Part shown: positions 33,937 to 43,296 of the stretch, in pieces
How positions within the stretch are numbered: position 1 is the first letter of the stretch
Layout of the letters: every line of letters begins with the position of its first letter
Assembly: GCA_035726825.1 (NCBI GenBank)
Contig: JALNTX010000009.1
Coordinates: forward strand, 1-64,000
DNA length: 64,000 nucleotides
Direction: 5' to 3'
DNA from: Pseudocitrobacter sp913778145
Lineage (GTDB): Bacteria > Pseudomonadota > Gammaproteobacteria > Enterobacterales > Enterobacteriaceae
Made by a program: the position numbers and the translations under genes
Notes under the pieces: generated by a model
Told to the model about the DNA's origin: nothing
Databases searched by the model: none
What the model saw: the letters and a program-made list of their open reading frames with translations, nothing else

Positions 33937-34093
33937 CCCTTGCCCCCTGTTATTGCTTTATTGCTCGGAATACGGGCTTACTCTCAGTATATAAAGACAA
34001 AAAATTTCTGCCTGACCAAATGTAAAGAAGTCTAAAGATAATAGCGCTTCCCGCATCAAAAGCAGAGAGCTAAAACGGCGCTTATCCCTTAAT

Positions 34094-34130
34094 AAGAAAA
34101 AAACCCGGTCACTTTCGCGCCGGGTTTTAT
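34094..34130. terminator. Terminator after mukB
   Basis: An 8-bp stem AAACCCGG / CCGGGTTT, flanked by A/T runs on both sides so that either strand ends in T residues. It lies 16 bp past the mukB stop and separates the muk operon from ldtD. Confidence 0.75.
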
Positions 34131-34145
34131 TTACGACCTTTTACA

Positions 34146-37100
34146 TCAGGAGGCGTCAGCCGTTCCCGGCAGCGTTTCTGGCAACTGTGCGGCAAAACCG
34201 CGCAGGCCGACCACGTGAACGTGCTCGTGATTACCGACCACTTTACGCACAAGTTTATACGTGGTGCCTTTTTCCGGGCTGATATTTTCCGGGGCCGCGA
34301 TAATCAGTTGCATCTCCAGACGTTCACATAGCTCGAACAGCGTGGCGATGGAACGCGCATCCAGACGGGCGGCTTCATCGAGGAACAGCAGGCGGCACGG
34401 CGAGAGATCTTTACCGCGCAGACGACGCGCTTCATCTTCCCAGCTCTGTACCACCATCACCAGAATCGACATCCCGGTACCGATCGCTTCACCGGTCGAG
34501 AGCGCGCCGGATTCCGCACGCAGCCAGCCATCGGAACCACGGTTAACTTCAACTTCCATTTCCAGATAGCTACGGTAATCCAGCAGTTCTTCACCGATGG
34601 TTTGCGGTGTGCGCTGCCCCATATCGATTTGCGGATTAAGGCGCGAATAGAGTTTCGCCAGCGCTTCCGAGAAGGTCAGACGATTGCTGTTAAACAGATC
34701 CTGATGCTGTTCGTGCTGCTCGGAAAGCACATTCAGCAATGTGGAGTGCGTTTCACGCACGTTCACGTTCAGACGCACGCTGTTGACCTGCCCAAACGAC
34801 ACGCTTTGCAGCCCCTGGTTCAACTGACGAATACGGTTCTGTTCGCGCTGAATGGTTTTGCGAATGATGTTCGCCACGCTGCGCGAGCTGATAGCCAGTT
34901 TCTGTTCACGCCCGGTCAACTCTTCGGTCAGACGGCTCAGTTCAATTTCCATCTGTTCGATGGCTTCGACCGGGTCATCGGTACGAATAATATCCTGACG
35001 GATACGTTCTCGGAGATGCTGATACACCGCCACGAAGAACTGAATTTTGCGTTCAGGCCGTTTTGGATCTTCCGACATGCGCAGCACATCGCGCAGATGT
35101 TCGTTGTCAGCCACCGCCAGACGCAACGCACCCAATGCTTTATCCGACATCGAACGCAGGTCATCGGCAGAAAGATACGCCAGCTCGCGGCGGTGCAGAC
35201 GACGTTCTACGCCGTTGTCTTTCACCAGACGCATCACCGCGCACCAGCCGGCTTTCGCGCTCACGACCTGCTCGCGCATTTCCAGGTAATCACGTTCCAG
35301 CTTACGCAGCTTACGGGTCAGGTTGTCCATTTCCGCTTCGCAGAAGGTCAGCGCTTTTTCCAGCTGATTACGCCGCGCGCGGTTGTTGCTTAACTGCGCG
35401 TGCAATTCATCGCGGCGAATACGCGCACGCTCTTCTGCCCCGCTGTCGGCGCGAACGCCAATATCCTGCAACTCTTTGTAGAGATCGTTAAGCAGCTCTT
35501 TCTTGGTGTCGTAAGAACTTTTCAGCGATGCCAGCACCTGGCTGTACTGGCTCAGCTGCGCGGCGTGAGTACGCATCGCTTCACGGGCGCGGGTACGTTC
35601 GCTTTCCGCCTGCTCCAGACGCTGGCGCAGTTTCTCGTTGAGATCGCTGTTGCCGCTGAGCATTTCAGCGGAATCGGAGTAGCTAAAGTGCGCACGGCGC
35701 TGCACCACTTCCGTCAGGGCAAACGCCTGCTGACGTGCTTCGCGCTGCACCTGCTGCGACCAGGCATAATCTTCTTTCAGCTGTTCAAACTGTTCCGGGT
35801 CACTTTGCAGAACCGACACCACCGGCTCCAGTTTCGCCAGTTGGTTACCGTGCTGCTGAATAAAGCGCGCGGCTTCCTGCGCTTCATCCAGACGTTCCTG
35901 AATTTCATCGACGCGGTCTGCCAGCGTTTCATCGGCCAGCAGGCTCAGACGCGGCAGCAGGCGGTTGAGTTGGGCGACGCCCTCTTTCGCCTGTTCAAAC
36001 TGGGTACGCTGCTGCTGGTTGTCGCTTTCGTGCGTACTCAGCGCGCGTTCAAGCTCACCGCGGCGGGTATTCAGTTTGCGAATTTCTGCTTCCGGGTCAT
36101 CGTCAAACGCCACCGACAGATGGCTGCCGATAAAGCGGCTGAATGCCTGATGCAGACGCTGGGTTTTCTGTACGTCAAAGGAGAGCGTGGCAAAACGTTC
36201 AGAAAGCACTTCGCGCTCGGCATGCAGGGTCTCGATGCGGTTTTCACGCGCCGCGCGACCAAACAACGGCAGGCTTGGGAAGCGAGAATAACGCCACTGA
36301 CGATCGGCGATTTTCACCACCACCGCTTTTTCCAGCTCATCGACGCTGAAGACGCTATCATCAAACGACTGCGGGTCACCCTCGATCAGGTAGAGATCTT
36401 CCGGGCAATCTTCCAGCCCTTCCAACTGTTCGGCGATCTGCGAGAGATCCGGCACCACGATCGCGTGACGTGACGGGCCATACAACGCAGAGAAGTACGG
36501 CGCATCGTCCAGGCTGACATCGTCGTAAATTTCAGACAGCAGCACGCCGCCAAAACGCTCGGCCAGCGCATTAAGGCGCTGATCTTCCGAGCCGCCCGGC
36601 TGGCTTAAACGTTCGATCTCTTCATCGATTTCACGTTTGCGCGCGCCGACTTCGTCACGCTCAACAATCGCTTCACGCTCGCGTTCCAGCAACTGTTGCA
36701 GATATTCGGTGACATCCGAGCTGGACTCAAACTGTTCGCCGCTCTGTTCGCACAGCTGATTCAGGCTGTTTTGCGCCGCCAGCCACACTGGCGCACGGTG
36801 CATCAGCGCAGAGATGCGCGATTGCAGCGTTTCCAGTTCCTGACGCAGCGCCATACGCTGTTCGCTGGCGCTGGAGACGCTGTCGGAAAGCGTGGCGATG
36901 CGCGCTTCCAGTTCCTGATGCAGCGTTTCCAGATCTTCAATATCGTAATGTTTGCCCTGCCGTTTGCAGAATTCCGCCAGCAGACGTTCGGCTTCCTGCT
37001 GCTCACGCAGACGCTGTTCCAGCTCGTTCAGACGACCACGCAGCGCCTGCGCCTGTTCGGCAAGGTGACGCTGGTTGACGCCGTCGCGCAGCAGTTCACG

Positions 37101-38594
37101 CGCCACGTTCCACGCTTCATCGCGGGCAACCGGGCCGTTAATATCCACCACAATTTGGTAGGCCTGCTCGAACTGGCTGTGCGCAGTCTGCGCGACGCTC
37201 ATTTTCTGTTCGAGAGAGAGCAGTTTTTCTGTGGCTTCCTGCTCTTTGGCCTGGAACGTTTCCAGCCATTCATCGGCGCTGTCAGGCGTGAGATCCGGCA
37301 GATGGCACAGTTCTTTCGCGCGGGCCAGCGCCTGTTGCGCCTGGTTGTATTGAATGGCGCGGGTTTGCTGTACGTCCAGCGCCTGCTGGTAGTCGGCAAG
37401 CTGGCTTTTCAGCTCATCCACTTCCAGTTCAGCGGCTTCGGCGCGGGCTTCGTTCTCTTCCTGCTGCTCTGCCGCTTCGGCAACCACTTCGTTTTGCTCT
37501 TCGAGGCGGACCTGTAACTCTTCTAAATCCGCTTCGTAGCGCTCAATTTTTTCCTGCTGGCGCAACGCGGTCTGCACCAGATTCAGGTGATCGCTTGCTG
37601 CCTGGTGATCCGCTTCAAGATCGCCTTCCGCGCCGTTATGTTCCTGCAGCTCACGGGCCATATCGACGTGCTTGTACTGCTCCGCGGCCAGCTGCTGGCG
37701 AGAGGTAAACAGTTCGCGACGATACTCCAGCGCTTTATCCAGATGTATACGGCGCTCATTGGCGTGGCGCATGTAGTCCGCCGCCACGTAATCTGTCGCT
37801 TCGGAAATCAGATGCTTGAACAGGTCGCGGTCAGACTGGGTGACGCGAATCGCTTCCAGCGTCATGCGGTTTTCACGCAGCGCGGCTTCCATGTCCTGGA
37901 ACGCTTTACGCACGCCGCTGTTTTCTGGCAGCAGGTAGTCGCGCAGAGAACGGGTGATGGCGCTGGAGATCCCGCCGTACAGCGAGGCTTCAATCAGGCG
38001 ATAGAACTTGCTACGGTCGGACGCGGAACGCAGACGACGCGCCACGATGCCCAGATCGAACATCAGCGAGTGGTAATCGGTGATTGAGTTAAACTGCTTG
38101 AACTGCACGCCTTCGATGGCTTCGAGCTTGTCTTTCAGCTCTTGCAGAGTCAGTACGCGCGCCTGACGCTCGTTGAGCGTTTCGGTGAGCAACGACGTCG
38201 GCTGCATAGACGTTGGCAGCCCCTGAATGGCGAACGGTTTGATATCAACTTTACGGTCGCGCCCGGCGACCTGTTGCAGACGTACGCCTACCACCACGCG
38301 CTGATGGCGCGAGTTCATGACGTCGAGTACCGAATAACAGACGCCCGCTTTCAGCTTACCGTGCAAACCTTTATCGCGCGAGCCGCTGGTCGCGCCCGCT
38401 TCGGTGGTGTTACGGAAGTGCAGCAGGGTTAAATCGGGGATCAGCGCCGTGACGAATGCCGCCATGGTGGTGGATTTCCCGGCCCCGTTACCGCCCGACA
38501 GCGTGGTAACCAATTCATCAAGGTCAAAGGTACGGGCAAAGAACCCGTTCCAGTTAATCAGGGTTAGCGAACGAAATTTACCGCGATCGATCAT
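34146..38594 (-). CDS. mukB: Chromosome condensin subunit MukB
   Basis: A 1482-residue SMC-like protein, within a few residues of E. coli MukB. The N-terminal ATPase head has Walker A GGNGAGKST (34-42). Two very long Glu/Gln/Arg-rich coiled coils flank a central hinge (about 650-770). The C-terminal head has ALSTGEAIGTGMSI as the ABC signature region and LLFLDEAARLD as Walker B. With MukE and MukF it loads on DNA and extrudes loops, and MatP keeps it out of the Ter region. The ATG overlaps the mukE stop by one base, so the operon is translationally coupled. Confidence 0.97.
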   Translation of the reverse strand: MIDRGKFRSLTLINWNGFFARTFDLDELVTTLSGGNGAGKSTTMAAFVTALIPDLTLLHFRNTTEAGATSGSRDKGLHGKLKAGVCYSVLDVMNSRHQRVVVGVRLQQVAGRDRKVDIKPFAIQGLPTSMQPTSLLTETLNERQARVLTLQELKDKLEAIEGVQFKQFNSITDYHSLMFDLGIVARRLRSASDRSKFYRLIEASLYGGISSAITRSLRDYLLPENSGVRKAFQDMEAALRENRMTLEAIRVTQSDRDLFKHLISEATDYVAADYMRHANERRIHLDKALEYRRELFTSRQQLAAEQYKHVDMARELQEHNGAEGDLEADHQAASDHLNLVQTALRQQEKIERYEADLEELQVRLEEQNEVVAEAAEQQEENEARAEAAELEVDELKSQLADYQQALDVQQTRAIQYNQAQQALARAKELCHLPDLTPDSADEWLETFQAKEQEATEKLLSLEQKMSVAQTAHSQFEQAYQIVVDINGPVARDEAWNVARELLRDGVNQRHLAEQAQALRGRLNELEQRLREQQEAERLLAEFCKRQGKHYDIEDLETLHQELEARIATLSDSVSSASEQRMALRQELETLQSRISALMHRAPVWLAAQNSLNQLCEQSGEQFESSSDVTEYLQQLLEREREAIVERDEVGARKREIDEEIERLSQPGGSEDQRLNALAERFGGVLLSEIYDDVSLDDAPYFSALYGPSRHAIVVPDLSQIAEQLEGLEDCPEDLYLIEGDPQSFDDSVFSVDELEKAVVVKIADRQWRYSRFPSLPLFGRAARENRIETLHAEREVLSERFATLSFDVQKTQRLHQAFSRFIGSHLSVAFDDDPEAEIRKLNTRRGELERALSTHESDNQQQRTQFEQAKEGVAQLNRLLPRLSLLADETLADRVDEIQERLDEAQEAARFIQQHGNQLAKLEPVVSVLQSDPEQFEQLKEDYAWSQQVQREARQQAFALTEVVQRRAHFSYSDSAEMLSGNSDLNEKLRQRLEQAESERTRAREAMRTHAAQLSQYSQVLASLKSSYDTKKELLNDLYKELQDIGVRADSGAEERARIRRDELHAQLSNNRARRNQLEKALTFCEAEMDNLTRKLRKLERDYLEMREQVVSAKAGWCAVMRLVKDNGVERRLHRRELAYLSADDLRSMSDKALGALRLAVADNEHLRDVLRMSEDPKRPERKIQFFVAVYQHLRERIRQDIIRTDDPVEAIEQMEIELSRLTEELTGREQKLAISSRSVANIIRKTIQREQNRIRQLNQGLQSVSFGQVNSVRLNVNVRETHSTLLNVLSEQHEQHQDLFNSNRLTFSEALAKLYSRLNPQIDMGQRTPQTIGEELLDYRSYLEMEVEVNRGSDGWLRAESGALSTGEAIGTGMSILVMVVQSWEDEARRLRGKDLSPCRLLFLDEAARLDARSIATLFELCERLEMQLIIAAPENISPEKGTTYKLVRKVVGNHEHVHVVGLRGFAAQLPETLPGTADAS

Positions 38595-39298
38595 TACTCT
38601 TCCTCCCCGCTATCCGGCTGATTGTCTTCATTCTCATCATTGAGTTGCAGATGGTTTTCAATCGCCATCGCTTCGCCGTCGCGGATCATACGCAGTTGCG
38701 CTTCACGCGCATCGTCGCCCGAACGCACGTCAGCACCGAAGCGGAATACCGATTCGGTGATGCGGAATTTACTGCTGTCATGGCCCATGAACCACACCAT
38801 ACCCAGGCGGCGCAGACGGTTGAGGGACGAACGGACTTTTTCCTGTAACTTCTGACGGTCAAGGTCAGAACCGGTGGAGCGGTTGTTCACCAGCTTCAGC
38901 AGTTTGGCTTCGTCCGCCAGCGCCAGCAGTTCGTCGTAGAGCTCCTGCTGGGTAAAGATTCCTTCGTTTGCCAGGCGTTCCGGGCTCAGATAGAGGTAGC
39001 AGAGAATTTTGCCGACCATCATATCCAGCTCGGACAATACCGAGCGCGGAATCAGCGTGGTGGAACGCGGGCGCAGGTAGAAAAAACCTTCCGGCGCACG
39101 AATCAGCTCAACGTTATAGCGGGCGTAAAACTCTTCCAGATATTCCTGGAAATCCATCAAAAAGGCGTGATTATCCAGCTCATCCAGACCGATATGCCGA
39201 CCCGCACGCAACGCGCTATCCAGCGCCGGAAAAATAGGATTGGCCAGGGCCTGCGCCAGTTTAACTGGCATCACTTGTTCAATATTTGTCGATGACAT
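38594..39298 (-). CDS. mukE: Condensin subunit MukE
   Basis: A 234-residue winged-helix subunit of the MukBEF complex that binds MukF and regulates the MukB ATPase. The N-terminus MSSTNIEQVMPVKLAQALA and the acidic tail (DNQPDSGEEE) match E. coli MukE. The frame extends 25 codons further upstream, but ATG 39298 gives the family length. It overlaps the end of mukF by 20 bases and the start of mukB by one base. Such overlaps support fixed co-translation of the three subunits. Confidence 0.96.
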   Translation of the reverse strand: MSSTNIEQVMPVKLAQALANPIFPALDSALRAGRHIGLDELDNHAFLMDFQEYLEEFYARYNVELIRAPEGFFYLRPRSTTLIPRSVLSELDMMVGKILCYLYLSPERLANEGIFTQQELYDELLALADEAKLLKLVNNRSTGSDLDRQKLQEKVRSSLNRLRRLGMVWFMGHDSSKFRITESVFRFGADVRSGDDAREAQLRMIRDGEAMAIENHLQLNDENEDNQPDSGEEE

Positions 39299-40601
39299 GC
39301 GCCTGTACCTTGGCTCCGTAATCATTAATTGGCTGCCATTTAGCTGGCAACCCGGTGAAATCTGCTTGTGCAAAACCTAAACGAACCGCCTGATCGACCA
39401 CAATACGCGCCACGTCGAAGTGTCGCGCGCGCGGGTACTGGAGCAGATACTCTTTGACCACCAGCCCCAAGTCCAGCGGGATCGCTTTGGTTTTATAGAC
39501 AGCAAGCTGCTCTTCAATCAGCGCCGCCAGCTGTTCGCGGATTTCGTTAAACTCTTCGTACTCTAAATCAGGCGGAAGTTCACCCATCACCTCTTCATCG
39601 CGCAACGTCATCTCTTCATCACGCATATCCAGCAGACGATCGGCGCTTGCATAGGTGAGCGCCCACGGCGCATCGAAGTAATTCTGTACCGACTGGCGCA
39701 AACGCTGGGCAAAGACGCGATTTTTATCCATATCGATAGCGGTACGAATAAATTTATGCACGTGGCGATCGTAGCCAATCCACAGGTCAATCGCCTGCTG
39801 GCCCCAGCTCACGATGCGGTCGAGTTTATTCTGCAAATCGAACACCAGGTGATCGACAAAGTGCAGATGATCGTGGCTTAACGTCGCATCCTGAATACGC
39901 AGCAGGTTAGCCTGTAGCTTATCGCCCGCCGCGTCCAGGGTATCCTGCAGTTCACGCAGTGTGCCAGACGTTTCAGACAGCAGCATTTCGCAACTGGAGA
40001 TCGCCGCACGCCAGTCTTTGTTCAGCAACTGGGCGATATCATCTTTTACCGACTGCTGCTGCTCATCCATAATGCGCTGCGTCAGGTCGATGCTGTCGAA
40101 AATCTCGGCCACCGAGTATTTCAGCGGCGCATAGACGTTGCGGTGCCAGTGGAACTCATCGCCGCCTTCCGCTGCCGCATCGGCGGCGCGTTTCAGTTCA
40201 CCGGCCACAATCGACAGCTGCATGGAAAGACGCAGGGTCGAGAATTCGCGCTGGCGGATATAGTAATCGGTAATACCGATCCCAAGCGGCGTCAGGCGAT
40301 AAATAGAATTACCTTCCGTCACTTCGCTGGTAAAGCGGTTCAGCAGACGTTGGCGAACCAAATCATTGATCGCGTTGTTGGCACGCGTACTGATGGTTTC
40401 ACTGGTTTGCTCAAACGCATCACTCACATGACGAAACGCGTCCACCAGCTCGCCTTCCGTCATTTCACCCTCCAGTCGCTCGCCGTTCAGCGTTGCAACA
40501 GCCAGCAAAAATGAGAGCCTGTCGACCGGAAGCGAGATGGCAAAATCATTTTTTCTGGCCCAGGCAACCAGTTCGGGGACTGTCTGGGAAAATTCACTCA
40601 T
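39279..40601 (-). CDS. mukF: Condensin kleisin subunit MukF
   Basis: A 440-residue kleisin of the MukBEF complex. The N-terminal winged-helix dimerisation domain (about 1-120) is followed by a helical middle region and a C-terminal winged-helix domain (about 330-440) that contacts the MukB head. Length equals the E. coli protein. The gene lies 3 bp after cmoM, so cmoM-mukF-mukE-mukB form one tightly packed operon. Start ATG 40601 begins MSEFSQTVPELVAWAR. Confidence 0.96.
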   Translation of the reverse strand: MSEFSQTVPELVAWARKNDFAISLPVDRLSFLLAVATLNGERLEGEMTEGELVDAFRHVSDAFEQTSETISTRANNAINDLVRQRLLNRFTSEVTEGNSIYRLTPLGIGITDYYIRQREFSTLRLSMQLSIVAGELKRAADAAAEGGDEFHWHRNVYAPLKYSVAEIFDSIDLTQRIMDEQQQSVKDDIAQLLNKDWRAAISSCEMLLSETSGTLRELQDTLDAAGDKLQANLLRIQDATLSHDHLHFVDHLVFDLQNKLDRIVSWGQQAIDLWIGYDRHVHKFIRTAIDMDKNRVFAQRLRQSVQNYFDAPWALTYASADRLLDMRDEEMTLRDEEVMGELPPDLEYEEFNEIREQLAALIEEQLAVYKTKAIPLDLGLVVKEYLLQYPRARHFDVARIVVDQAVRLGFAQADFTGLPAKWQPINDYGAKVQAHVIDKY

Positions 40602-40604
40602 AGT

Positions 40605-41384
40605 TTATCCTTGCTTCTGCGGCTTCAGCGCGGTGACATGAATATAGCGCCCCAGGCTAATGTAAGGCTCCTGACGGCAATAGCGCGTCTCTAATTCCAG
40701 TAACATCTCAAAGCAGTCATGCTGCTGATGTTTTTCGCGCAGATAGTCATGAAACACTCGCACGCCGGTTTTCCCGGTGACCTGCCAGCCAGCCTCTTCC
40801 AGCCAGCCATAGACCTGTTGCGGATCGCGCGGGTAATTCGGCGATAACGTCCGCTTTTTCTTTTTCGGCATACCGATCATGACATAGTCAAAATTACCGG
40901 CCACCATGTTATGCATCAACAAGCCGTTTGCATTGTAGAACATTAACGATAATGCGCCGCCCGGACGCAGGACGGACCATAACGCATTCAGCGCGTCTTT
41001 CGGTTCCGCCACCCACTCCAGCACAGCATGAAACAATATCAGATCAACCGGGGTTTCCAAATGGTGAGCCACATCCTGGACCGCGCATTGTATAAAATGC
41101 ATGTTGTCGCTCACACCTTTATCGCTGGCAGCCTGTTTTGCGCGGGCGATCATTTCGGCGGAAAGATCGCACAGAATGACTTTGTGGCCGCGCTCGGCCA
41201 TTTTAATCGCCGTCTGCCCTTCGCCGCCACCGGCATCCAGCACGCGCAGCGGGCGAGAACCAAAGGTTTCCAGCAGTCGGTCAAGATCCTGCCACAAAAT
41301 GGCCTGACGCAACTGCCCTTTCGTTGTGCCATAGATATTGCGCGAAAATTTTTCCGCGATGTCATCAAAATTGCGATCCTGCAC
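40605..41384 (-). CDS. cmoM: tRNA cmo5U carboxymethyltransfer methyltransferase CmoM
   Basis: A 259-residue class I SAM-dependent methyltransferase (formerly SmtA). In E. coli it methylates 5-carboxymethoxyuridine at position 34 of tRNAs to give mcmo5U. Motif I is VLDAGGGEGQTA (about 48-59). LFHAVLEWV and GGALSLMFYN follow at motifs IV and V. The gene opens the muk operon, an association conserved in enterobacteria without a clear functional reason. It is divergent from elyC across about 120 bp. Confidence 0.93.
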   Translation of the reverse strand: MQDRNFDDIAEKFSRNIYGTTKGQLRQAILWQDLDRLLETFGSRPLRVLDAGGGEGQTAIKMAERGHKVILCDLSAEMIARAKQAASDKGVSDNMHFIQCAVQDVAHHLETPVDLILFHAVLEWVAEPKDALNALWSVLRPGGALSLMFYNANGLLMHNMVAGNFDYVMIGMPKKKKRTLSPNYPRDPQQVYGWLEEAGWQVTGKTGVRVFHDYLREKHQQHDCFEMLLELETRYCRQEPYISLGRYIHVTALKPQKQG

Positions 41385-41506
41385 AGGACGACCTCACTCG
41401 CCAACAACAAGGCGGCTATTTTGTCACACCCACGGCGATAATGAAGCTATCTGGTGTAATATCCCTGCGTTGATCCACTTAGATGGTTAAAAAAGGACCC
41501 ATTCAG

Positions 41507-42286
41507 ATGCTTTTTATGCTGAAAAAGTATATTGGCGGGATGATGTTGCCGCTGCCGCTGCTGCTTTTACTGACCGGGCTAGGATTATTCCTGGTTTGGT
41601 TTACGCGTTTTCAGAAGACGGGCAAAACGGCGATCACCGCAGGCTGGCTCCTGATACTGCTGTTAAGCCTACAGCCTGTTGCCGATGGGTTACTGAAACC
41701 TATTGAGGATAAATATCCCACATGGCGCGGCGAGCAACACGCTGAATATATCGTGGTGTTAGGCGGTGGATACACCTGGAATGCGGAGTGGGCCCCCAGC
41801 TCAAACCTCATCAATAACAGCCTGCCGCGCCTGAATGAGGGGATTCGACTGTGGCAGGCGAATCCGGGATCTAAAATGATCTTCACCGGCGCACGCGCGT
41901 TGACCAACCCGGTCAGCACCGGAGAGGCCGGCGCGCGGGTTGCGGAAAGCCTCGGCGTGCCACGAAGCGAGATTATCGTTCTCGATACGCCAAAGGACAC
42001 CGAAGAAGAAGCCGCCGCAGTGAAAGCGGCGATCGGCGATGCGCCGTTCCTGCTGGTGACCTCCGCGTCGCATCTGCCGCGCGCGATGATCTTCTTCCAG
42101 CATGCGGGGTTACATCCGCTACCCGCCCCGGCGAACCAGCTGGCAATCACATCGCCGCTGAACCCGTGGGAGAAAGCGATCCCGTCCCCGGTCTGGCTGA
42201 TGCACAGCGATCGCGTTGGCTATGAGACGCTCGGTCGAGTCTGGCAGTGGCTGAAAGGCATTTCAGGAGATCCAGGGCAGGAGTGA
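41507..42286 (+). CDS. elyC: Envelope biogenesis factor ElyC
   Basis: A 259-residue inner-membrane protein (YcbC) with two N-terminal transmembrane helices (about 11-32 and 38-58) and a DUF218 domain (YIVVLGGGYTWN ... KDTEEEAAAVKAAI ... TSASHLPRAMIFF). In E. coli its loss blocks peptidoglycan synthesis at low temperature, pointing to a role in undecaprenyl-lipid use. The start is ATG 41507 with AAAGGA upstream; the in-frame start eight codons earlier does not match the family. It ends 24 bases inside the 3' end of the convergent ycbJ. Confidence 0.92.
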   Translation: MLFMLKKYIGGMMLPLPLLLLLTGLGLFLVWFTRFQKTGKTAITAGWLLILLLSLQPVADGLLKPIEDKYPTWRGEQHAEYIVVLGGGYTWNAEWAPSSNLINNSLPRLNEGIRLWQANPGSKMIFTGARALTNPVSTGEAGARVAESLGVPRSEIIVLDTPKDTEEEAAAVKAAIGDAPFLLVTSASHLPRAMIFFQHAGLHPLPAPANQLAITSPLNPWEKAIPSPVWLMHSDRVGYETLGRVWQWLKGISGDPGQE

Positions 42287-43156
42287 TTTCGCTGCCAGGT
42301 CGAAATTCTCGCGGTTAAAACGCCCGGTGTTTACCAACTGGGCGACTTCATCCCACAGCAGGTACAGCCAGCGCCGCCAGAGGAACGATTCCGCCACCGG
42401 CGCACGCTGAAGATAGCGCCACAGCAACCCTTCCGCATGGCCGCCTTCGATCAGGCGGAACAGTTCAAATTCACGCGGCGCCCATAGCATCGTCCCAGGA
42501 CCAACCATTGCCAGCAATTGGTCGCTCCGCGCATCTTTTAACATACTGCGCAGCGTAAAGTTTCCGTGAATCAACACACAGTTGTCGTTAAAACCCTCAA
42601 ACAACGCGGGTAAACACTCGCGGGTGCGAAACAGAATACGTTTGTCCTGCATCGTTAAGCCGGTATTAGGATAGAGATTGAGCGTGCCCCATAGCACTTC
42701 AACGCGCTGGCGATACCAGAATGGCCACAAATTTTCCTGGGTGCTGTCGACAAACCCGACTAATCCGCCGCTGTCCTGCCGATGCCACGCCAACAGCCCT
42801 TCGACGATTTGGTCTTTGAGCTGCTCCCAACGTTCCGGCGTGCGGGCCGGCGCTTCAACCGGTACACCACGCAGGCGCTCCAGCAGCAGTACATCCGGGC
42901 CGGGATGCTCCTCGTGAGTCATAACACCGTAAACCACCGGCATACGAACCGTGCCGCTGCGGGCAAGCATAGAAATTTTCCACGCCAGCTGACGAGCAAG
43001 ATCGGGCGTGGTGAAGCTTCTGGCGAGTAAAGGTAGCGGATTGCCGTGGGCGTCGTACAGTGACCACAGCGCGGTATCAGCCTTTTCATTGATACATTCC
43101 ACCCGACTGAGTTTTTCCCCAAGCAGATGGCTTAGTTCGGCGCGCAGTTGTTCCAT
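42263..43156 (-). CDS. ycbJ: Kinase-fold protein YcbJ, probably inactive
   Basis: A 297-residue cytoplasmic protein equivalent to E. coli YcbJ, of unknown function. The layout resembles aminoglycoside phosphotransferase-type kinases: an N-terminal lobe with PDVLLLERLRG as hinge, GLLAWHRQ in the place of the leader helix motif, and VLIHGNFTLRSML (195-207) in the place of the catalytic loop. The usual HGD is HGN here (Asn199), and the following metal-binding Asp position reads MVGPGTM, so the catalytic residues seem lost. Function is unassigned. It overlaps elyC tail to tail by 24 bases. Confidence 0.8.
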   Translation of the reverse strand: MEQLRAELSHLLGEKLSRVECINEKADTALWSLYDAHGNPLPLLARSFTTPDLARQLAWKISMLARSGTVRMPVVYGVMTHEEHPGPDVLLLERLRGVPVEAPARTPERWEQLKDQIVEGLLAWHRQDSGGLVGFVDSTQENLWPFWYRQRVEVLWGTLNLYPNTGLTMQDKRILFRTRECLPALFEGFNDNCVLIHGNFTLRSMLKDARSDQLLAMVGPGTMLWAPREFELFRLIEGGHAEGLLWRYLQRAPVAESFLWRRWLYLLWDEVAQLVNTGRFNRENFDLAAKSLLPWIS

Positions 43157-43170
43157 TTCAGGTTGCCCCC

Positions 43171-43190
43171 ATAAAAGCTACTGCTTTTAT
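43171..43190. repeat. Inverted repeat upstream of ycbJ
   Basis: ATAAAAGC-TACT-GCTTTTAT is a perfect 8-bp inverted repeat with a 4-nt loop, 15 bp before the ycbJ start codon. Minus-strand TATAAA sits at its edge. It may be an operator or a leader hairpin. Confidence 0.45.
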
Positions 43191-43261
43191 AATGAGCATA
43201 TGCAAGGCAGATGTCACCGGATAAGATCAAAACTGTTACAGAAAACAGAAGAATACGTAGC

Positions 43262-43290
43262 GGTAAATAGCCCCCGCAGATGCAGGGGCG
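43262..43290 (-). terminator. Possible terminator after kdsB
   Basis: A GC-rich hairpin (GCCCCCGCA / TGCAGGGGC, 43270-43289) lies 7 bp past the kdsB stop, followed on the minus strand by CTATTTACC. The T run is weak. Confidence 0.5.
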
Positions 43291-43296
43291 AGAGGT

